DNA of 64,000 nucleotides from Candidatus Obscuribacterales bacterium (GCA_021732025.1 JAKFVU010000034.1:1-64000), one strand, 5' to 3'; numbered from the stretch's first letter, positions 27,712-38,962 are shown. Notes: generated by a model from the letters alone, not told the origin. A program made the numbers and translations.

Positions 27712-29394
27712 ATGCAGCTTGTAGAATGCGTGCCCAACTTTTCTGAAGGCCGAAATGAAAAAGTAATCGATGCAATTGCCGATGCAATTCGAGCTGTCAG
27801 CGGAGTTAGTCTACTCGATGTCGATCCTGGCTACAGTACTAATCGCACTGTCGTTACTTTTGTTGGTCAGCCTGAGCAAGTAGTTGAAGCGGCCTATCAA
27901 GCCATTGCCAAAGCCTCTCAGTTAATAGACATGCGCAAACATCAAGGTGAGCATCCGCGCATGGGTGCTACTGATGTTTGTCCCTTCGTACCGGTTAGCG
28001 GCATCACAATGGAGCAATGCGTCGAGCTTGCTAATACTCTTGGTGAGAGAGTCGGTCGTGATCTAGGCATTCCAATTTATTTATACGGTGAGGCGGCAAA
28101 GAAAGTAGAACGCCGCAGTCTGGCTGACATACGGCAGGGCGAATATGAAGCTCTCAATGAGAAAATGAAAGATAGTGGTTTTAAGCCTGACTTTGGACCA
28201 TCTGCTTTTAACGCTGCTAGCGGTGCCACTGTTATTGGTGCGCGGCAGTTTCTAATTGCCTACAATGTCAATCTCAATACTCGCTCGAAAAAGCTAGCCA
28301 ATGAAATTGCTTTTAACATAAGAGAAGCTGGCCGAGCCAAGCGCAACGCCAAGGGTGAAATTGAAAAGGATGCTGCTGGCAACACTATTAAAGTCGCAGG
28401 AACCTTAAAAGAAGTGCGAGCGGTTGGTTGGTATGTTGATGAGTATCAACGGGCACAAGTCTCAATAAACCTGACAAATTTTGAAGTCACTTCTTTGCAT
28501 CAGGCCTTTGATGAAGTAGTTCGACAAGCTGAACTATTGGGTTTGCGTGCCACTGGCAGCGAGATTGTGGGGCTAGTTCCCTTGGCACCAATGCTAGAAG
28601 CCGGTATGCACTATCTACGAAAGCAAGGTCGTTCCACTGGCGTCAGTGAAGCCGAAATCGTTGAGTGTGCAATTCAGTCTCTCGGTCTAGCCGAACTTTC
28701 GCCTTTTGTCGCCAAAGAGAAAATAATCGAATACCGAGTTGCTCCTCAAGGCAAATTTTTGCGCGATATGAGCTTGACTGCCTTTGTCGATGAGTTGGCC
28801 AGTGAATCGCCTGCACCTGGTGGTGGTAGTGTTGCTGCCCTCTGCGGCTCACTTTCGGCGGCACTGAGCGCCATGGTAGGTAACCTAACATTTGACAAGA
28901 AGGGTTTTGAAGATAAGAAAGCCATGATGGAAGGAGTAGGGAGAGATGCCCAACGCTTAAAGCAATGGATGCTGCAAACTGTTGACGATGACATGTTGGC
29001 CTTCAATCGTATTCTTGATGCCCGGCGCATGGCCAAGGGTAGTGAAAGCGAAAAGGCGCTGCGCGATGCGGCCATCCTCGAAGCAAATAAGGCCGCTACC
29101 CTCACCCCTCTTTCTGTTTTGCAGGGTGCGCCAGTATTGCTTGAGTTAGCATCTCGGGTAGTTGAGCATGGAAATCCCTCGTCATTATCTGATGGTGCAG
29201 TGGCTGCGCTTGTTGCTAATGCTGCAGCTGAAGGTGCCTATTACAACGTCTTGATCAACCTGCGAGATTTTGGTCAATCTGCAGCTGAGCAAGAATTTGT
29301 TAGTGCTACCAGAGCGCAGGCTGACAAGTTGATCGCTGTAGCGCGCAGCCAGTCAGAAGAAATCAAGAAACTGGCAATGGCAGCACTAAGTTAA
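27712..29394 (+). CDS. Bifunctional glutamate formimidoyltransferase / formimidoyl-THF cyclodeaminase
   Basis: The N-terminal domain (about 1-330) transfers the formimino group from N-formimino-glutamate to tetrahydrofolate; HQGEHPRMGATDVCPFVPV and PIYLYGEAA are its signature segments. The C-terminal domain (about 345-560) then releases ammonia to give methenyl-THF; it has LASESPAPGGGSVAALCGSL and the active-site Asp in TVDDDMLAFNRI. The fusion matches vertebrate FTCD in order and length (560 versus about 541). A GGAGG ribosome site precedes the ATG. The reaction ends histidine degradation and yields glutamate, the substrate type of the next gene. No hutH, hutU or hutI is in the window. Confidence 0.95.
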   Translation: MQLVECVPNFSEGRNEKVIDAIADAIRAVSGVSLLDVDPGYSTNRTVVTFVGQPEQVVEAAYQAIAKASQLIDMRKHQGEHPRMGATDVCPFVPVSGITMEQCVELANTLGERVGRDLGIPIYLYGEAAKKVERRSLADIRQGEYEALNEKMKDSGFKPDFGPSAFNAASGATVIGARQFLIAYNVNLNTRSKKLANEIAFNIREAGRAKRNAKGEIEKDAAGNTIKVAGTLKEVRAVGWYVDEYQRAQVSINLTNFEVTSLHQAFDEVVRQAELLGLRATGSEIVGLVPLAPMLEAGMHYLRKQGRSTGVSEAEIVECAIQSLGLAELSPFVAKEKIIEYRVAPQGKFLRDMSLTAFVDELASESPAPGGGSVAALCGSLSAALSAMVGNLTFDKKGFEDKKAMMEGVGRDAQRLKQWMLQTVDDDMLAFNRILDARRMAKGSESEKALRDAAILEANKAATLTPLSVLQGAPVLLELASRVVEHGNPSSLSDGAVAALVANAAAEGAYYNVLINLRDFGQSAAEQEFVSATRAQADKLIAVARSQSEEIKKLAMAALS

Positions 29395-29466
29395 TTCAAA
29401 ATCAGCCTATTCTGTAAAGAGAAGTAAATGGGGCTACAATTACCCCACTACCTGAGAGGGAGAATC

Positions 29467-30771
29467 ATGGCAATTGCTACTGATAGCAAAGACAACAAAG
29501 GGTATGGCAGCGCAGTGACCAATGAATGGGAAACCCCGGACTTCATAAATGCCCAGAAGCGACTTGACAAGGTCGCGCAGCATATGAAACTCGACAACAA
29601 CGTTGTTGAGCCCATGCGCCACCCCAAGCGATCTTTATCTGTTGTCGTTCCTGCAAGAATGGACGACGGTTCGGTTAGAACCTTTATGGGCTATCGCGTT
29701 CACCATGACCTAGCTCTTGGACCCGGTAAGGGCGGTCTGCGCTATCACTCTGAAGTGACCCTGGGCGAAGTAGCGTCGATGGCTATGCTGATGACCTGGA
29801 AATGCTCGCTTATGAATTTGCCATTTGGCGGTGCTCATGGTGGCATCAGAATGGACCCAAATACTCTTTCTAAGGGTGAGCTTGAGAGAATTACCCGCCG
29901 CTATACTTCTGAAATCTTAGAAATGATCGGCCCTACTCAAGATATTGCCGGACCCGATTTAAATACTGATGAGCAGACCATGGCTTGGATCATGGACACT
30001 TATTCAGTCAATAAAGGTTTTACCGTTCCTTCTGTAGTAACTGGTAAACCACAATTTCTTGGCGGGTCGCTCGGTGTTTTGCAATCTACTGGTTATGGCG
30101 TGGCGCTGGCAGCTAGACGAGCAGCTACATTTGCTAAGCTCAAAGGCGACGCCCCTGCTGTAGTAATTCAAGGTCTGGGCCATGTGGGTTCATCAGTGGC
30201 TCGCAACTTGAGCAAGGCTGGCTTTAAAATTGTCGGAGTATCTGATGCCTTCGGTGGCCTTTCTAATGCAAAGGGCTTCGATGTTGATGATCTAATGGCC
30301 TTTATCGATAAGAATGGCGCTATGTACGAGTATCCGAACGCCGATAAAGTGAGCAACGAAGAGCTGCTTGAACTTGAGTGCGACATTTTGGCACCGTGCG
30401 CAGTGTCAAGCCAAATTCATGCTGGCAACGCCGATCGCTTAAAGTGCAAAGTTGTCGTTGAGGGTGCTAATTCTCCAACCACTCCTAATGCTGACGATGT
30501 GCTCGATGCAAAAGGCGTAATTGTTATGCCCGATATTCTCGCCAATGCTGCCGGCGTTACCGTGGGCTACTTTGAATGGGTACAAGGCCTGATGCGTTTG
30601 CTCTGGACCGAAGAAGAAGTCTATCAACGCCTTGAAGGTCTGGTTAACAATGTTTGCACCAAGGTCTTTGACGTTGCCGACAACACCAAAATGTCGCTGC
30701 GTATGTCAGCCATGAGTATTGCTGTCGAGCGCATTGTTGAAGCTAGACGCCTACGTGGACTCTATCCATAA
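29467..30771 (+). CDS. Glu/Leu/Phe/Val dehydrogenase homologue with Lys-to-His change at the catalytic position
   Basis: By similarity this is an NAD(P)-dependent glutamate dehydrogenase. The start at 29467 has GAGAGGGAG upstream and gives 434 residues, the usual length; a longer frame from 29428 adds 13 residues without support. The substrate-binding Lys88 (GPGKGGLRYH), Lys112 (MTWKCS) and catalytic-site Asp164 (AGPDLNTD) are in the exact spacing of characterised enzymes. The signature lysine of the GLFV active-site motif, expected in GGAKGG, is His124 (GGAHGG). The nucleotide-binding GLGHVGSSVARNL is intact. Activity is therefore doubtful; it could be a regulatory subunit or use another chemistry. 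Confidence 0.88.
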   Translation: MAIATDSKDNKGYGSAVTNEWETPDFINAQKRLDKVAQHMKLDNNVVEPMRHPKRSLSVVVPARMDDGSVRTFMGYRVHHDLALGPGKGGLRYHSEVTLGEVASMAMLMTWKCSLMNLPFGGAHGGIRMDPNTLSKGELERITRRYTSEILEMIGPTQDIAGPDLNTDEQTMAWIMDTYSVNKGFTVPSVVTGKPQFLGGSLGVLQSTGYGVALAARRAATFAKLKGDAPAVVIQGLGHVGSSVARNLSKAGFKIVGVSDAFGGLSNAKGFDVDDLMAFIDKNGAMYEYPNADKVSNEELLELECDILAPCAVSSQIHAGNADRLKCKVVVEGANSPTTPNADDVLDAKGVIVMPDILANAAGVTVGYFEWVQGLMRLLWTEEEVYQRLEGLVNNVCTKVFDVADNTKMSLRMSAMSIAVERIVEARRLRGLYP

Positions 30772-30773
30772 AC

Positions 30774-31871
30774 TTATTCAGGCACTAGTTCTATAAAGAT
30801 TAGCTGCGGCCGGCAAAGAAAGCGCATTCTTGGTGCGTAGCATCTTTCCATGCCTACTCCGCGCGATAAAATCAATCTAGTTCCGGGCTTGGTCTCTACA
30901 GCCTCTTGTTCTTTTGTGCCTTGGGCCCAATGGCGCGGCACTGCCGACAAAGTTAGGGGTGGTCCAAAGAGGGGTATTTGCACTTGGCCGCCATGGGTGT
31001 GACCGGCTACTAATAGGTCTGCGTCTGGTTTAGCTAAAGCAAAATCGGGGCCATGGCCGAGCACTATGTGATAAAGCTTGGTTGATCCAACTTTTACATT
31101 TGGGTTGAATGAATCACGGAAGCTTAGGCCCGTAATTGCTAATTCGCCGCTAGTTACAGTTTTACTATTAGGCATGGCTGTGATTGGCAGTCCTTTGAAA
31201 ATTTCTGGCCAACCGTCTACCTCTACATTTCCTTGCACGGCGTAAACGCCAAGTGGCGCAGCAAACTTCATTTCCTTGAGGAGCTTGGTTAGTTCTCCCT
31301 GCCACTTGACCTGTTCGGGCCATGTTAGGCACTGAATGTAGTCACCAGGCAGAAGGATGAGGTCAGGTTTTTCTTTCATTACCCGCTCAACTGCTGCCTT
31401 CTCATACTCACCTATTTGGTCGGTTTGCAGGTCTGAGAGTACCGCTATCTTTAGTGGTTTGCTGATTTTGCTACTGCTTAGTTTGACCTTTGTCACTTCT
31501 AGCCAATGGGGTTCGATGACGAATGCATCAATCGATATTGCCACCACAAGCAGTGCCATTGCCAAGAACAAATTGGCAATTATTTTCAAGTTGTTCTTTC
31601 TGGCTGCCGCTTGTGCCATCACTAAAAAGATAGGACCAGCGATGAATACACCCATGGCCAGTAGGTTTATAAGTTCGAATGGTTGGGCCGTCAGAAAGAA
31701 TCCAAAAAAAGCAGCAGCTACGATGCCCACCGCGAAATAGAAAAGCGAAAAGATGTATCGTCCTGCGTTCTTACCGTCTTTGACAAAGTCCACGTGCAAA
31801 GCCAGCATGACCAGCAGAACAATGATCCAGAAGACGACAATCGCCCCTAAGTGCTCTGAGTGAAATTGCAA
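30774..31871 (-). CDS. Membrane-anchored calcineurin-like metallophosphoesterase, non-canonical motifs
   Basis: Four hydrophobic segments (about 8-25, 38-62, 66-86 and 96-116) precede a phosphoesterase domain from about residue 138. The domain order is that of the YaeI/YkuE type, but two key histidines are changed: the first motif is LSDLQTD (usually D-x-H) and the third is GNVEVD (usually GNH[DE]). GDY, the LGHGPD and GHTHGGQ motifs are kept. Known relatives cleave lipid-linked or nucleotide pyrophosphates; the substrate here is unknown. It converges on the GDH gene with a two-base gap. Confidence 0.85.
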   Translation of the reverse strand: MQFHSEHLGAIVVFWIIVLLVMLALHVDFVKDGKNAGRYIFSLFYFAVGIVAAAFFGFFLTAQPFELINLLAMGVFIAGPIFLVMAQAAARKNNLKIIANLFLAMALLVVAISIDAFVIEPHWLEVTKVKLSSSKISKPLKIAVLSDLQTDQIGEYEKAAVERVMKEKPDLILLPGDYIQCLTWPEQVKWQGELTKLLKEMKFAAPLGVYAVQGNVEVDGWPEIFKGLPITAMPNSKTVTSGELAITGLSFRDSFNPNVKVGSTKLYHIVLGHGPDFALAKPDADLLVAGHTHGGQVQIPLFGPPLTLSAVPRHWAQGTKEQEAVETKPGTRLILSRGVGMERCYAPRMRFLCRPQLIFIELVPE

Positions 31872-31891
31872 AATCTATCTCTCGAAAATTG

Positions 31892-32839
31892 CTAGATTGA
31901 AGCTAGTGTGAGGGCGCGGTGCACAGAAAAATTAGAGACATAGGGCTCGATATCCGATTCTTTCAGAATACCCTTCTCTGTAACTAGCCCAGTCAGGAGA
32001 CTGAAAGGCACTAAGTCAAATTGCTGATTGAGTACGGCCACACCCTTGGGTGTGTTGTCCCATACTTCAACACCTGGTCTTTCATGCTTCTCGAATTCAA
32101 AGAGGCGTTCATCGGTGACAAATTTTTCGGTACCAGAAAGAGCATACAAAGGCACATTCAGCTCGCGGCAAGCCACAGCTAGCATCCAAGAACCAACCTT
32201 GTTTACTACACCGGGGCGAGCGATACAATCGCAGCCCATGAAGGCAGCACTGCAATTGCCGAGCACAAGACCCATAGCATTGTCGAAAGTATGAATAACT
32301 TCAATTCCGCCCGAGGCCAAGCGTGAGGCTAGCTTTCTTCCTTCCATACTTGGTCGCGCTTCGGTACAGACAACTCTGAAGAAGCGGCCTCTTGCTCTAG
32401 CGTTGAGCAGGGCGCTCACTACTGTGGAACTAAAGGAGTAAGCAAAAATAAGTTCGCCTGGATCAATTAAATCGTAGGCAATGTCGGCAATTGTAGAAGC
32501 GCTGGCACAAAGCATTTTTTCGAATTTGCTTAAGGCCGTGGCGCATCGACTTTGAATATCTTCTACAGTTTGGGCATTTTCAATCGCTAGCAAGACGTCG
32601 TTGCCAAGGTGAAAGAGTGGTGCCATAGCTGGTTGAGCTTCAATTAGGCTTTTGGCGGTAAAGGTGAGATTGCTCTTAACTTGTTCGGGTGAAACCTGCT
32701 CGCCTGACAAAACGCTCTGAAAAACTGTAATCGCCCGCAAGCCAATCTCAGCAGCGCCACTAAGTAAATCGTCTCTTATTGGCTGAATTAGGTTAGCGAC
32801 GTGCTCAGCTACCTGTCTATCAACCTCTGGTGTGTTCAT
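31892..32839 (-). CDS. eIF-2B alpha/beta/delta family protein (sugar-phosphate isomerase-like)
   Basis: The C-terminal Rossmann-like half (about 125-315) contains FRVVCTEARPSMEGRKLASRL, AAFMGCDCIA and the helical VNKVGSWMLAVACRELNVPLYAL stretch (split here in the description). These match the eIF-2B/MtnA/ribose-1,5-bisphosphate isomerase superfamily. In bacteria such proteins are isomerases or unknown, not translation factors. The Cys and Asp of the superfamily catalytic site appear as CTEARP and MGCD. The N-terminal half is helical. It is 315 residues, 20 bases upstream of the phosphoesterase gene in the same direction. Confidence 0.85.
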   Translation of the reverse strand: MNTPEVDRQVAEHVANLIQPIRDDLLSGAAEIGLRAITVFQSVLSGEQVSPEQVKSNLTFTAKSLIEAQPAMAPLFHLGNDVLLAIENAQTVEDIQSRCATALSKFEKMLCASASTIADIAYDLIDPGELIFAYSFSSTVVSALLNARARGRFFRVVCTEARPSMEGRKLASRLASGGIEVIHTFDNAMGLVLGNCSAAFMGCDCIARPGVVNKVGSWMLAVACRELNVPLYALSGTEKFVTDERLFEFEKHERPGVEVWDNTPKGVAVLNQQFDLVPFSLLTGLVTEKGILKESDIEPYVSNFSVHRALTLASI

Positions 32840-32913
32840 GAATAGCTCCGAAATCTCTTCTATTAGTTTATCTGCTTTATCACTTTTGTGGGCTATTTGT
32901 AGTCTGACAGATA

Positions 32914-34578
32914 TCAGCTAAGGGCCGCTAACTGGGCAGCTTGGTCATGTTTTAACAAGTAGGCCGTTTTATTCTCGTCGACCAGGTGCGACCAAGGTAG
33001 AACTTCGTCGCTTGGGATATTTCGGAAGGCATAGTAGTCAAGATCGGGGATGTGGCCTTCGAGATTGCGTAAGGCTCTTTTCCATGCGCCGATTTTGCCG
33101 TCGGAGGCGGCCACTTCCATAAGCACGGTCGATAAGCGCCGGTCACCCCGCGAAATCAACGCTTGAATATCACTCCAGTTGTGGCTTTCTGGTCTGACTT
33201 CGATGCCAAGCTTAGAGAGATTTTTGCGAATAAATTCGAGCTTCCTCTGGCAATCTTTGTCACGTCCACTCCATTGATAAGGAGTCTGAGCTTTAGGCAC
33301 GAAGGAGCTGACGCCAAAAACAAATTTTAGCCGCTTGTGCTTTTTCTTCAATTTTGCCATTAGCTCGATTGTCTGCTCAAGGTCGCTTTCTGTTTCGTAG
33401 GGCAGACCGACAATGCCGTAGAACTTGACGCCACTTAAGCCACTCTCTTCAATCATCTGAACGGCATTGAAAATTTCGGCTTCTGATAGATTTTTTTTCA
33501 TCACAGTGCGTAATTTTTCAGAGCCAGATTCTATGGCGATTGTCACCGAGCGTTGTCCAAGTTTTTTTATGGTGGCAAGAATTTCTACCGTCAAGCTGTC
33601 GGCGCGAACTGAAGCAACTGTCATTTCTAGGTCTTCACGGTCTATGAGCTTTTCTGCCAATTGATGAAAATGGGGATGCTCAGTCACTGACGGCCCGAGG
33701 AGGCCGATGCGTTTTGTATATGCCATCGCACCATTTATTTTTTCTATGATGGTGTCGATATTGGTGGCACGAAATGGTCGAGTTAAAAAACTGGCGAGAC
33801 AAAATCTGCATTCTTGTGGACACGAGCGCACCACTTCTATCAAAAATGTGTCACTCCAGGCGGTGGCACTACTTAATATCTGAGTATGGGCTACATAGTC
33901 ATCTGGCGTAGCAAAAGTTTGCTTCACTACCTGCCTAGGATTGGCCTCAGTTGGGGTGATGGCAAGCACCGGCCCGCATGGCTCGTAATCGACTTGGTAG
34001 AGGCATGGCACATAGATACCAGGAACCTGTGAAAGTTGGATAAGCTTCTGCCGACGGTCTGGAAGATCTTTAACCTCTTGCCAGGCCGCCACAAATACGG
34101 GAATAATCGCTTCGGCATCTCCCAACAAAATGACATCAAAAAACTCGGCAAACGGCTCAGGGTTGGCCGTCAGCACCGGTCCGCCTCCAAAGACAATTGG
34201 GGTTGACTGATCTTCTTGTCTGCCAGCGGCGGTATGAGCAATACCTTTAGCGCTCATAATTTTGAGAATGTTGATGAAGTCCAGTTCCCAGGAGACTGTG
34301 AAGCCTAGTAACTGGCAGTGTTCGATATTGTTTTCTTCAATGTCAGTAAATCCGCGCCGTATCAATACATTTGTATGTTGTTCAAAAAGCCACCATACAA
34401 GTTGATAGCCGAGCCCTGACATGCCTATTTCGTAAGTGTTGGGGAAATACCAAGCTACTTCGATATCAGGGTCGCTCTTGGCTATTACCGGGGCTAGGCG
34501 TGTTTCGGTAGCAAACATATTGGGTTTGCTGTCGCTGTTGCTCTTGTTCTTGCTTGCCTTCTCTGACTTATTGGGCAT
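32914..34578 (-). CDS. B12-binding-type radical SAM protein (TIGR03960-like)
   Basis: This 554-residue protein has an N-terminal B12-binding-like domain (AWYFPNTYEIGMSGLGYQLVWW region) and a radical SAM core with the 4Fe-4S motif SCPQECRFC (CxxxCxxC). The stretch LGPSVTEHPHF and the ESGSEKLRTVMKK segment are typical of the TIGR03960 group. In many bacteria that group is encoded next to a DUF2344 protein, which is not seen here. Function is unknown. The ATG at 34578 is preferred; an upstream TTG at 34623 lies inside a terminator hairpin. A strongly charged N-terminal stretch of about 20 residues comes first. Confidence 0.88.
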   Translation of the reverse strand: MPNKSEKASKNKSNSDSKPNMFATETRLAPVIAKSDPDIEVAWYFPNTYEIGMSGLGYQLVWWLFEQHTNVLIRRGFTDIEENNIEHCQLLGFTVSWELDFINILKIMSAKGIAHTAAGRQEDQSTPIVFGGGPVLTANPEPFAEFFDVILLGDAEAIIPVFVAAWQEVKDLPDRRQKLIQLSQVPGIYVPCLYQVDYEPCGPVLAITPTEANPRQVVKQTFATPDDYVAHTQILSSATAWSDTFLIEVVRSCPQECRFCLASFLTRPFRATNIDTIIEKINGAMAYTKRIGLLGPSVTEHPHFHQLAEKLIDREDLEMTVASVRADSLTVEILATIKKLGQRSVTIAIESGSEKLRTVMKKNLSEAEIFNAVQMIEESGLSGVKFYGIVGLPYETESDLEQTIELMAKLKKKHKRLKFVFGVSSFVPKAQTPYQWSGRDKDCQRKLEFIRKNLSKLGIEVRPESHNWSDIQALISRGDRRLSTVLMEVAASDGKIGAWKRALRNLEGHIPDLDYYAFRNIPSDEVLPWSHLVDENKTAYLLKHDQAAQLAALS

Positions 34579-34621
34579 GATACTCAGATTGTGCCAGATC
34601 TTGGCGCTTTTAGGCCAAAAC

Positions 34622-34657
34622 AAAGAAATAGGCCAGGAGAACCTGACCTATTTCTTT
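34622..34657 (-). terminator. Terminator of the zinc-ribbon gene
   Basis: An 11-base stem (AAAGAAATAGG with CCTATTTCTTT) continues, after one mismatch, into CAGG/CCTG with an AGAA loop on the plus strand. On the minus strand it is followed by a T-rich run. It sits between the zinc-ribbon gene and the radical SAM gene. Confidence 0.75.
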
Positions 34658-34685
34658 ATCAACGACGATTAGGTGGAGAAAAGTT

Positions 34686-35054
34686 TTAGCTGGCCTTACC
34701 GGCTTTTGGGAGAAGTTTGTGCCAGTCAGTATCCAACCCTTTGAAGAATTGGTGAGCGTTCAGCACATCGTCGTAGGTTATAGGCGGCATGCCTACAAGC
34801 CTATCTTTGTCACGCTTCGTCCAATCGCGGGGATGTAGCGATACAGGCTTCTGTGGTTTTGGGGTCGTGCCAACGATGGCTACGCCTAGGGGATGCCCAC
34901 AGGTGCTGCAAGTTACACGGACTACAAGAACGCCGGGTTCTTCCCGTAGTAGTTGTATTCCGTCAGATTTGAAAGCGTGAGAACAGAAACGGCATTCTTT
35001 CTGTTGGAAGTATTCCTGGATTGCCTGGAAACTTCCGCCATGCAAGTTGCCCAT
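34686..35054 (-). CDS. Small zinc-ribbon protein of unknown function
   Basis: This 122-residue protein contains two CxxC pairs (ECRFCSH near residues 21-24 and TCSTCGHP near 49-52), spaced as in a zinc ribbon, followed by a conserved-looking basic region (VSLHPRDWTKRDKDRLVG). The C-terminal part (PPITYDDVLNAHQFFKGLDTDW) is helical and acidic. There is no DNA-binding motif I can name. A nucleic acid or protein interaction role is possible but only inferred. It has its own terminator and a palindrome upstream, so it is probably a single-gene unit. Confidence 0.75.
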   Translation of the reverse strand: MGNLHGGSFQAIQEYFQQKECRFCSHAFKSDGIQLLREEPGVLVVRVTCSTCGHPLGVAIVGTTPKPQKPVSLHPRDWTKRDKDRLVGMPPITYDDVLNAHQFFKGLDTDWHKLLPKAGKAS

Positions 35055-35073
35055 ACTTGTCCGTCAATTCTAG

Positions 35074-35089
35074 GTTCTCTTAAGAGAAC
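35074..35089. promoter_or_regulatory. Perfect 16-base palindrome between the zinc-ribbon gene and eno
   Basis: GTTCTCTTAAGAGAAC is a perfect palindrome 20 bases upstream of the zinc-ribbon ATG. A half copy, GTTCTCT, occurs at 35176-35182 on the eno side. It looks like a dimeric repressor or activator site. It does not match the LexA, Fur or CIRCE consensus. Confidence 0.45.
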
Positions 35090-35210
35090 ATTTTAAGCAG
35101 TAGTTATAGTTAGCAGTTAATTACATTGAAAAGAAGCAGATACAAATTGAGAAAGATTTCGTGCTGTTTCGATTAGTTCTCTATCCAAATTTAAATCCCG
35201 TGAAAAGGAT

Positions 35211-35216
35211 TATACT
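35211..35216 (+). promoter_or_regulatory. Candidate -10 element upstream of enolase
   Basis: TATACT matches the -10 consensus at five of six positions, about 105 bases before the enolase ATG. No good -35 sequence is seen at normal spacing. The 267-base spacer also contains the palindrome listed separately, and no gene was found in it. Confidence 0.25.
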
Positions 35217-35273
35217 TGAACCTTCGTATATCGCAGCAAAAAACTTCGCAAATCAGAGCAACTTTTCTGATAA

Positions 35274-36638
<1,365 letters not shown>

Positions 36639-36656
36639 CTTCTATATATAGATAGA

Positions 36657-36690
36657 GAAAGAGCGCTCCTAATTTTTAGGAGCGCTCTTT
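36657..36690. terminator. Bidirectional terminator between eno and a convergent gene
   Basis: A perfect 15-base inverted repeat around AAAGAGCGCTCCTAA, with a three-base loop and T-runs on both strands, serves eno on the plus strand and the exported protein gene on the minus strand. Confidence 0.9.
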
Positions 36691-36695
36691 GCTTT

Positions 36696-37400
36696 CTAAT
36701 TCATGCTTGCCATATTCTGTGGCGTGCCGCTTCTCTTGAGAACTGACACTGTACGGTAGCGGCCAAGGTACTGACCATCTAAATATTGATCGACATAGCT
36801 CTTGGCCGAAATCACATCTGGCCCGGTTTGGGCGAATTGGTCGCGAGCTCTGGCCGCCCACGAACCCTGCATGTTATCGCCGAAGTAGTAAGTTGTGCGG
36901 TCTGCTTTGGCTTCTGTTCCGTTAAAAGTAATGGCCTGAGACTGGGTCTCTACCCAGCCAGGCTGATTCCAACGAGCGTGAATACCGCCATCTTTACTGG
37001 GAAAGAAAACCACTTCAGAGCCAATCACCTGACCTTGGAGCACGGCGGGAAGGGTGGAGTCTATGACGGTTGTCTCGCAGTACCACGCCCCTTGGTAGGT
37101 GGCAGGAAAAGAATTAGTCGTTGGCTTACCCATGGCCATAGGCGCAGCGGGTCTACTTATTGCTGGTTTAACTGTATCTGGTCTGGCTTGCTGGCTTTGA
37201 AGCGAAGTCTGGGGCAGGTTCTGACTTTGATTCTTATCTAGAGCGGGAGGCATTGGCGCTGGGGCCTCTAAGGTCTCTGCCCTTTCCTCAACTTGCCCTG
37301 ATAACAACATAGCCTGAGCCGCTTGACAGTTGCAGCTAATTCCTATGGCAAGCAATAAGCCTAATACTCTAAGTTTTGCTACTGCCCGGGTTTCCATCAT
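36696..37400 (-). CDS. Exported protein of unknown function
   Basis: This 234-residue protein has a signal peptide (about 1-30, ending AQA) with a Cys-x-Cys inside it, so it may be a lipoprotein or simply secreted. A disordered Pro/Gln-rich linker (about 40-95) is followed by a beta-rich C-terminal domain with aromatic residues (YQGAWYCETTVIDSTLP, GIHARWNQPGWVETQS, TTYYFGDNMQGSWAAR). No enzyme motif is recognised. The position of the Cys pair does not match a clear lipobox. The gene is divergent from ahcY and shares a terminator with eno. Confidence 0.72.
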   Translation of the reverse strand: MMETRAVAKLRVLGLLLAIGISCNCQAAQAMLLSGQVEERAETLEAPAPMPPALDKNQSQNLPQTSLQSQQARPDTVKPAISRPAAPMAMGKPTTNSFPATYQGAWYCETTVIDSTLPAVLQGQVIGSEVVFFPSKDGGIHARWNQPGWVETQSQAITFNGTEAKADRTTYYFGDNMQGSWAARARDQFAQTGPDVISAKSYVDQYLDGQYLGRYRTVSVLKRSGTPQNMASMN

Positions 37401-37603
37401 CGCTCCAGCTCAAAAAATTGCCTCTGGGTCGGCCTTAGGAGGCGCTCTCACTATCTATATGTTCCCTTGGAAACGACCAATTATTCGCCCTGACTGTGGC
37501 TACAGTTTTATTAATCTGCCCCGATCGTTCAAGAAAGGCTATGGATGGGCCGATGTTTGTAAAGTGCTGCTACGATCTGTGCTGCGCTCTAGGAGGGGAT
37601 TAG

Positions 37604-38878
<1,275 letters not shown>

Positions 38879-38911
38879 ACTACCTGAGCTCTTGAATGAG
38901 CAATATCAAAC

Positions 38912-38943
38912 AAAAGGCCCAGACAGTATGTCTGGGCCTTTTG
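38912..38943. terminator. Terminator between ahcY and rpaB-like gene
   Basis: AAAAGGCCCAGACA pairs with TGTCTGGGCCTTTT around a three-base loop. It serves ahcY on the plus strand and could also end the convergent regulator gene. Confidence 0.9.
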
Positions 38944-38962
38944 TTATAAATCAAATTTTGAT

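Noticed and set aside
29428-29466. Thirteen-residue N-terminal extension of the GDH homologue
   Set aside because: The ATG at 29467 has a strong purine-rich ribosome site and gives the family-typical N-terminus and residue numbering.
36786-37241. 151-codon plus-strand reading frame opposite the exported protein gene
   Set aside because: The minus-strand frame has a signal peptide and plausible start, while this one has no ribosome site or domain.
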